Positions 62,625 to 64,000 of a DNA stretch of 64,000 nt are shown one piece after another. The DNA comes from Didymella arachidicola (taxonomy: Eukaryota > Ascomycota > Dothideomycetes > Pleosporales > Didymellaceae). Below the pieces are notes generated by a model. That model saw nothing but the letters and a program-made list of their open reading frames with translations, had not been told where the DNA came from and ran no database searches. Both the position numbers and the translations under genes were made by a program. The stretch's first letter is position 1. Each line of letters begins with the position of its first letter. Where the stretch lies: the NCBI GenBank assembly GCA_016630955.3, contig CM050000.1, forward strand, positions 310,001-374,000, written 5' to 3'.

Positions 62625-64000
62625 GGTGTGCGCGGGCAGTGTGTGGGCGCAGTTGTGAAGAAGAAGGTTGGAGGTGCAAGCGAACGGGCAGAGCGCGATT
62701 GGGGTCGTTTGGCGGTGATATTAGGGTCGAGCGAACGGGCTCACCTGCGGCGACGAGCAAGCGGAGGTGAAGGTGAGAAAGATTCAGGGCCGGCCGTCAA
62801 CAGCGGGCATGGCGTCAGCGAGAATGCACACGCAGCGGCGACAACAGCAACGGTGCGGGCTCCAGCTGCAAAGGCGCTCAGGGCGAAAGGGCTCTTTCGC
62901 AGCTGAGGTTGGCGATATGTGGTAGCTTTGGGAGCGCCCACCGCTACTACCGAGCCCTGGAGCGGGACCCTTCGATCTGGCACTGCTAATCACTGGTAAT
63001 CGCGGATGCACAGACTTCGCGCTGTCGATGGACCTGCGCCGGCTTGACAGTGGACGTGCAGCTTGGGGGCCTCTGTAGATCGACTCTTCGCGTCGCTGGT
63101 GACTCATGAAAGCTGCAAAGCAATAGCAGGAAACAAGAAAGACTCTTGCAAGCAATGCCGCTGGGAGACTGTGACCAGCTGCCCACGACACACGACCTCA
63201 GACGCAGGGCCAGTCTACCGCGTCAGGGCTCTTGGGAGGAGAGTGTTTCAAGTTGGCTGGCCACGAATCCTTAGACTCACCCCACATAATCAGGCTCAAT
63301 CCATCCTAGCCCTCCCTCCATCACAGGAACCGCTTTGGCGATTCAGTGCAATGCGACGCCCATCACGCTTGTGATATTGCGACACACGGGACGGCGATTC
63401 GTGCAAGCAGAGGATCGGCCAAATCACCACTGCACATGCGGTTATGCCACTCAGCTGGTCGCTTGCTGCGGCGGGTTCAAATTATCTGAAAATAGAAAGG
63501 CGGATATGTAAACCGGAGGTCCCCTCCAACCTCAGCACCTCAGCACCTCAGCTCACTCATCCGTGAACGATGCACAAATGCAGGTACGCGGCCAGCTTGC
63601 TCACCGTCTGACACATGTCTGTCACCGTCAGATGCGGAAGCACAGCCTGCACGCAAACCAGGCATGTTCCAGACCGTTCTCGGATTATTGCAACGCCAAG
63701 CTGAGCTGCTCTACACGTGTCCGCCTCGTCTTAACGAGCAACTGTCGAAAATCCGTAGGAAATGGTTTCACCACCGCTAGAGAGCCTTGCCCTTTGACAT
63801 CTATACGCCGAGCACCTCCTGGAGTTATCGAGCTGGCAGTTTGTTAATGTATCGGTATTCGGGCTCGTACTCCCCTCCGGGACAGATCTGTTTCCCCTTC
63901 ATCTCAGCCACAGCTCCGCCAAATAACAACTCTGAAACGAGCAGGGCTGTCGAAAAGTGGTAGCCAGGCGCGTTTCACGGTACCGGATCCGCGCCGTCGG
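62625..64000. other. RhoGAP upstream region and end of window, no supported gene
   Basis: Open frames on both strands between 62525 and 63374 are GC-rich shadows without domains. A tandem CACCTCAG occurs near 63535-63552. No coding sequence is recognisable to 64000. Confidence 0.5.

Noticed and set aside
1..64000. tRNA, rRNA, CRISPR arrays or bacterial-type operons
   Set aside because: No T-loop/anticodon pattern with cloverleaf potential was recognised by eye, there are no spaced direct repeats of CRISPR type, and all genes are eukaryotic with introns. A tRNAscan run would settle the tRNA point.

Overview
This window is nuclear DNA from a filamentous ascomycete. The genes carry short GT-AG introns of about 45-95 nt with CTAAC/CTGAC-type branch points. 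The families are fungal: DASH subunit ASK1, the LSB6-type PI4-kinase, a Dal5-like MFS permease, a NACHT STAND protein, an SRPK-like kinase relic and a LIM-RhoGAP. Mutations resembling RIP (C to T in CpA context, seen as Gln or Trp codons turned into stops) are frequent in the repeats. The gene content looks most like a dothideomycete, possibly Pleosporales, but that placement rests on general resemblance only.

Region 1-14450 is a transposon-rich island. It holds four pogo/Fot1-type DDE elements (a fragment at 1-1064, A 3110-4898, B 4901-7045, C 11377-14447) and two copies of one non-LTR retrotransposon (1065-3107 and 12598-13524). Two host genes lie between them: an arylamine N-acetyltransferase (7263-8288) and a NACHT/STAND gene (8420-11284) with an apparent 8-nt frameshifting insertion. 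The main observation is that both LINE copies end at the same codon position of two clearly different DDE transposase genes, which suggests a LINE that homes to a conserved site in pogo transposases. The elements also share a modular end design: a constant outer 14-mer followed by two element-specific 10-mers spaced 17 bp apart.

Region 14450-24000 holds a small two-helix membrane protein with a decayed tandem duplicate, a secreted endonuclease/exonuclease/phosphatase nuclease, and an MFS permease of the allantoate/anion symporter type, separated by long spacers with no convincing genes.

Region 25200-35500 is ordinary housekeeping DNA: a SNF2/RING ATPase, LSB6, ASK1, and (divergent from ASK1) a short-chain dehydrogenase with a likely mitochondrial presequence and a GC-AG intron.

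Region 36000-41200 is again accessory. Two paralogous 90-residue proteins of unknown function lie in tandem. The second is followed, immediately after its stop codon, by a 1.85-kb Fot1-type element with a C-terminal zinc knuckle and four in-frame stops. A broken SRPK-like kinase follows.

Region 41800-62700 is gene-rich: a DDB1/CPSF-A-like beta-propeller protein, a TBC-domain Rab GAP, a secreted cysteine-rich protein built from three six-cysteine modules, two disordered unknown proteins, an OM14-like mitochondrial outer-membrane protein whose reading frame seems to need a 2-nt microexon, and a LIM-LIM-RhoGAP protein. The last 1.4 kb has no supported gene. No tRNA, rRNA or CRISPR array was recognised. 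Exon sums for every spliced gene given here were checked to be multiples of three.
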